DNA from: Bacteroidota bacterium
Lineage (GTDB): Bacteria > Bacteroidota > Bacteroidia > NS11-12g > UBA955
DNA length: 6,814 bases
Assembly: GCA_005788145.1 (NCBI GenBank)
Contig: SXYY01000067.1
Coordinates: 1-6,814, forward strand
Direction of reading: 5' to 3'
This document shows, piece by piece, positions 5,524 to 6,814 of the stretch. The position numbers and the translations under genes are program-made. The notes under the pieces were generated by a model that worked only from the letters and a program-made list of their open reading frames with translations, was not told the DNA's origin and did no database searches. How positions within the stretch are numbered: the first letter of the stretch is position 1; every line of letters starts with the position of its first letter.

Positions 5524-6814
5524 AGCAGCCCATCAAAGGTTTTAGCAAACTCAGCAAGCAGGCCAAAATAGAATGGCTTGTTTCGCAATACACATCGGAT
5601 TCACGCGCAAGCCTTGATATGCTCGAGGGCTATTGGCATAACCAACCCGAGGTACAAAAACTGCACGATGAGTTTATCGAGAATACCATTAGCAATTATT
5701 ACATGCCTTTTGGTGTGGCCCCTAATTTTTTGATCAATGGGAAAATGTTTGCCATTCCCTTGGCGATCGAAGAGAGTTCTGTGGTTGCCGCTGCAGCCAA
5801 AGCAGCCAATTTTTGGCTCGATCGCGGTGGTTTTCAAGCCTCCGTGTTGAGCATGGTAAAGGTGGGACATGTACACTTTATCTGGGAAGGGAAAAATGTG
5901 GATGCCCTTTATCGATTGTTTGAAGCGCACAAATCACAGTTTTTTACCAACACCGAGTCCATTACCAAAAACATGCGCGCACGCGGTGGTGGAATATTGA
6001 GCCTCACGCTGGTTGACAAAACCGATTTGGAGCCTGGATATTTCCAAATTGAAGCCCGTTTCGAAACATGCGACAGCATGGGTGCCAATTTTATCAATAG
6101 TTGTTTGGAATCATTTGCCCAGACCCTTCGCGATATGGCGTCTGCCAATCAGGAAGAACTGGGTGATGCCCCCTTGCAAGTGGTGATGAGTATTTTGAGC
6201 AATTTTACCCCAGAATGTTTGGTTCGTGCTGAAGTTCGCTGCAAAATCAACGACATCGAAGAGGGTAGCGGTATCGAAAACCAAGAATTTGCAGAAAAAT
6301 TTTGTCGGGCCATTCGCATTGCCTCCGTGGAGCCTTATCGCGCGGTTACGCACAATAAAGGCATCATGAACGGCATCGATTCGGTGATCATCGCCACAGG
6401 CAATGATTTCAGAGCCACCGAGGCTTGTGCACATGCCTATGCGGCCAAAGACGGACGGTATACCAGTTTGACCCACGCAGCCATCGAAGGCGATGAGTTT
6501 CACTTTTGGATTGAACTGCCGCTGAGTTTGGGTACAGTGGGTGGAATTACCAACTTGCATCCCATGGTGCGTTTTGCTCATGAATTGCTGGGGTATCCTT
6601 CTGCCAATGCGCTCATGCAGATTACCGCCGTGGCGGGATTGGCCCAGAATTTTAGTGCCGTTCGTTCCTTGATTACCTCTGGTATTCAAAAAGGACACAT
6701 GAAGATGCACTTGCTCAACATCCTCAATCAATTGGAAGCCACTGATGCTGAAAAAGAAGAAATTGTGGCCTACTTCAAAGACAAAGTGGTGAGTCATTCA
6801 GCGGCTGTAGAAGC
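5520..6814 (+). CDS. mvaA: Class II hydroxymethylglutaryl-CoA reductase, 3' end missing
   Basis: Reduces HMG-CoA to mevalonate using NAD(P)H, the committed step of the mevalonate pathway; class II members are soluble and cytoplasmic. The frame is open to the window end, giving 431 complete codons of a protein usually about 425-445 residues long, so only a short tail is missing. The ATG at 5520 overlaps the fni stop (ATGA), which sets the start and suggests translational coupling. Catalytic residues are present: the Glu of IEESSVVAAAA (E84 or E85), K280 in NKGIMNGID, D296 in ATGNDFRATEA and H393 in KGHMKMHL. The class II cofactor motif appears as DSMGAN (185-190), and LPLSLGTVGG (333-342) is typical. 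There is no N-terminal membrane domain. Class II enzymes are often labelled degradative after the Pseudomonas mevalonii enzyme, but the isomerase partner points to biosynthesis. Cofactor preference cannot be told safely from the sequence. Confidence 0.95.
   Translation, partial: MKQPIKGFSKLSKQAKIEWLVSQYTSDSRASLDMLEGYWHNQPEVQKLHDEFIENTISNYYMPFGVAPNFLINGKMFAIPLAIEESSVVAAAAKAANFWLDRGGFQASVLSMVKVGHVHFIWEGKNVDALYRLFEAHKSQFFTNTESITKNMRARGGGILSLTLVDKTDLEPGYFQIEARFETCDSMGANFINSCLESFAQTLRDMASANQEELGDAPLQVVMSILSNFTPECLVRAEVRCKINDIEEGSGIENQEFAEKFCRAIRIASVEPYRAVTHNKGIMNGIDSVIIATGNDFRATEACAHAYAAKDGRYTSLTHAAIEGDEFHFWIELPLSLGTVGGITNLHPMVRFAHELLGYPSANALMQITAVAGLAQNFSAVRSLITSGIQKGHMKMHLLNILNQLEATDAEKEEIVAYFKDKVVSHSAAVE

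Noticed and set aside
6111..6797. 228-codon open frame on the minus strand
   Set aside because: It lies wholly antisense to the HMG-CoA reductase, whose catalytic motifs are intact on the + strand; the antisense translation has no recognisable domain and an unnatural His/Phe/Gln-rich composition.
1..6814. CRISPR arrays, tRNA or rRNA genes, transposases, integrases, attachment sites, or a defence or biosynthetic novelty cluster
   Set aside because: No direct-repeat array, RNA-gene fold or mobile-element signature was seen, and all long coding frames belong to known or ordinary chromosomal families.

Overview
The window looks like the chromosome of a Bacteroidota bacterium, most likely of Flavobacteriales type. 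The grounds are gene content: a large multi-TPR envelope protein, an anchored coiled-coil protein of a kind I recall from Flavobacteriia, and a class II HMG-CoA reductase beside a Bacteroidota-style type 2 IPP isomerase. Start sites lack clear Shine-Dalgarno sequences, and a TAnnTTTG-type -7 promoter element precedes fni. This is inference from the sequence, without database support.

Layout. Positions 1-2199 (+) hold the C-terminal 732 residues of a TPR-repeat protein whose start lies outside the window. It is followed by a strong intrinsic terminator (2229-2261). Positions 2262-2375 hold a short coding-like stretch with no recognisable gene start, possibly a gene remnant. A perfect 18-bp GC-rich hairpin (2430-2468) closes the convergent gene at 2494-3399 (-), which encodes a membrane-anchored, periplasm-facing coiled-coil protein with a C-terminal beta-rich domain. 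A short divergent spacer (3400-3482) leads to rfbC (3483-4019, +), dTDP-4-dehydrorhamnose 3,5-epimerase. A MazG-like nucleotide pyrophosphohydrolase (4043-4423, +) follows 23 bases later. After an 86-base spacer with a promoter element come fni (4510-5523, +) and a class II HMG-CoA reductase (5520 to the window end, +), whose start and stop codons overlap as ATGA.

How the genes work together. fni and the reductase belong to one pathway: the reductase makes mevalonate from HMG-CoA, and Fni interconverts the IPP and DMAPP that the later steps produce. Their overlap implies one transcript with coupled translation and a biosynthetic mevalonate route. rfbC supplies an activated deoxysugar for surface polysaccharide, and the MazG-like enzyme probably cleans up nucleotides. 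The TPR and coiled-coil proteins look like envelope components. Everything here looks like ordinary chromosomal housekeeping or envelope sequence. I found no mobile element, CRISPR array, RNA gene or convincing novel defence or metabolic system. The points most worth a second look are the probably leaderless fni message, the coding-like remnant between two hairpins, and the biosynthetic context of a reductase class usually labelled degradative.
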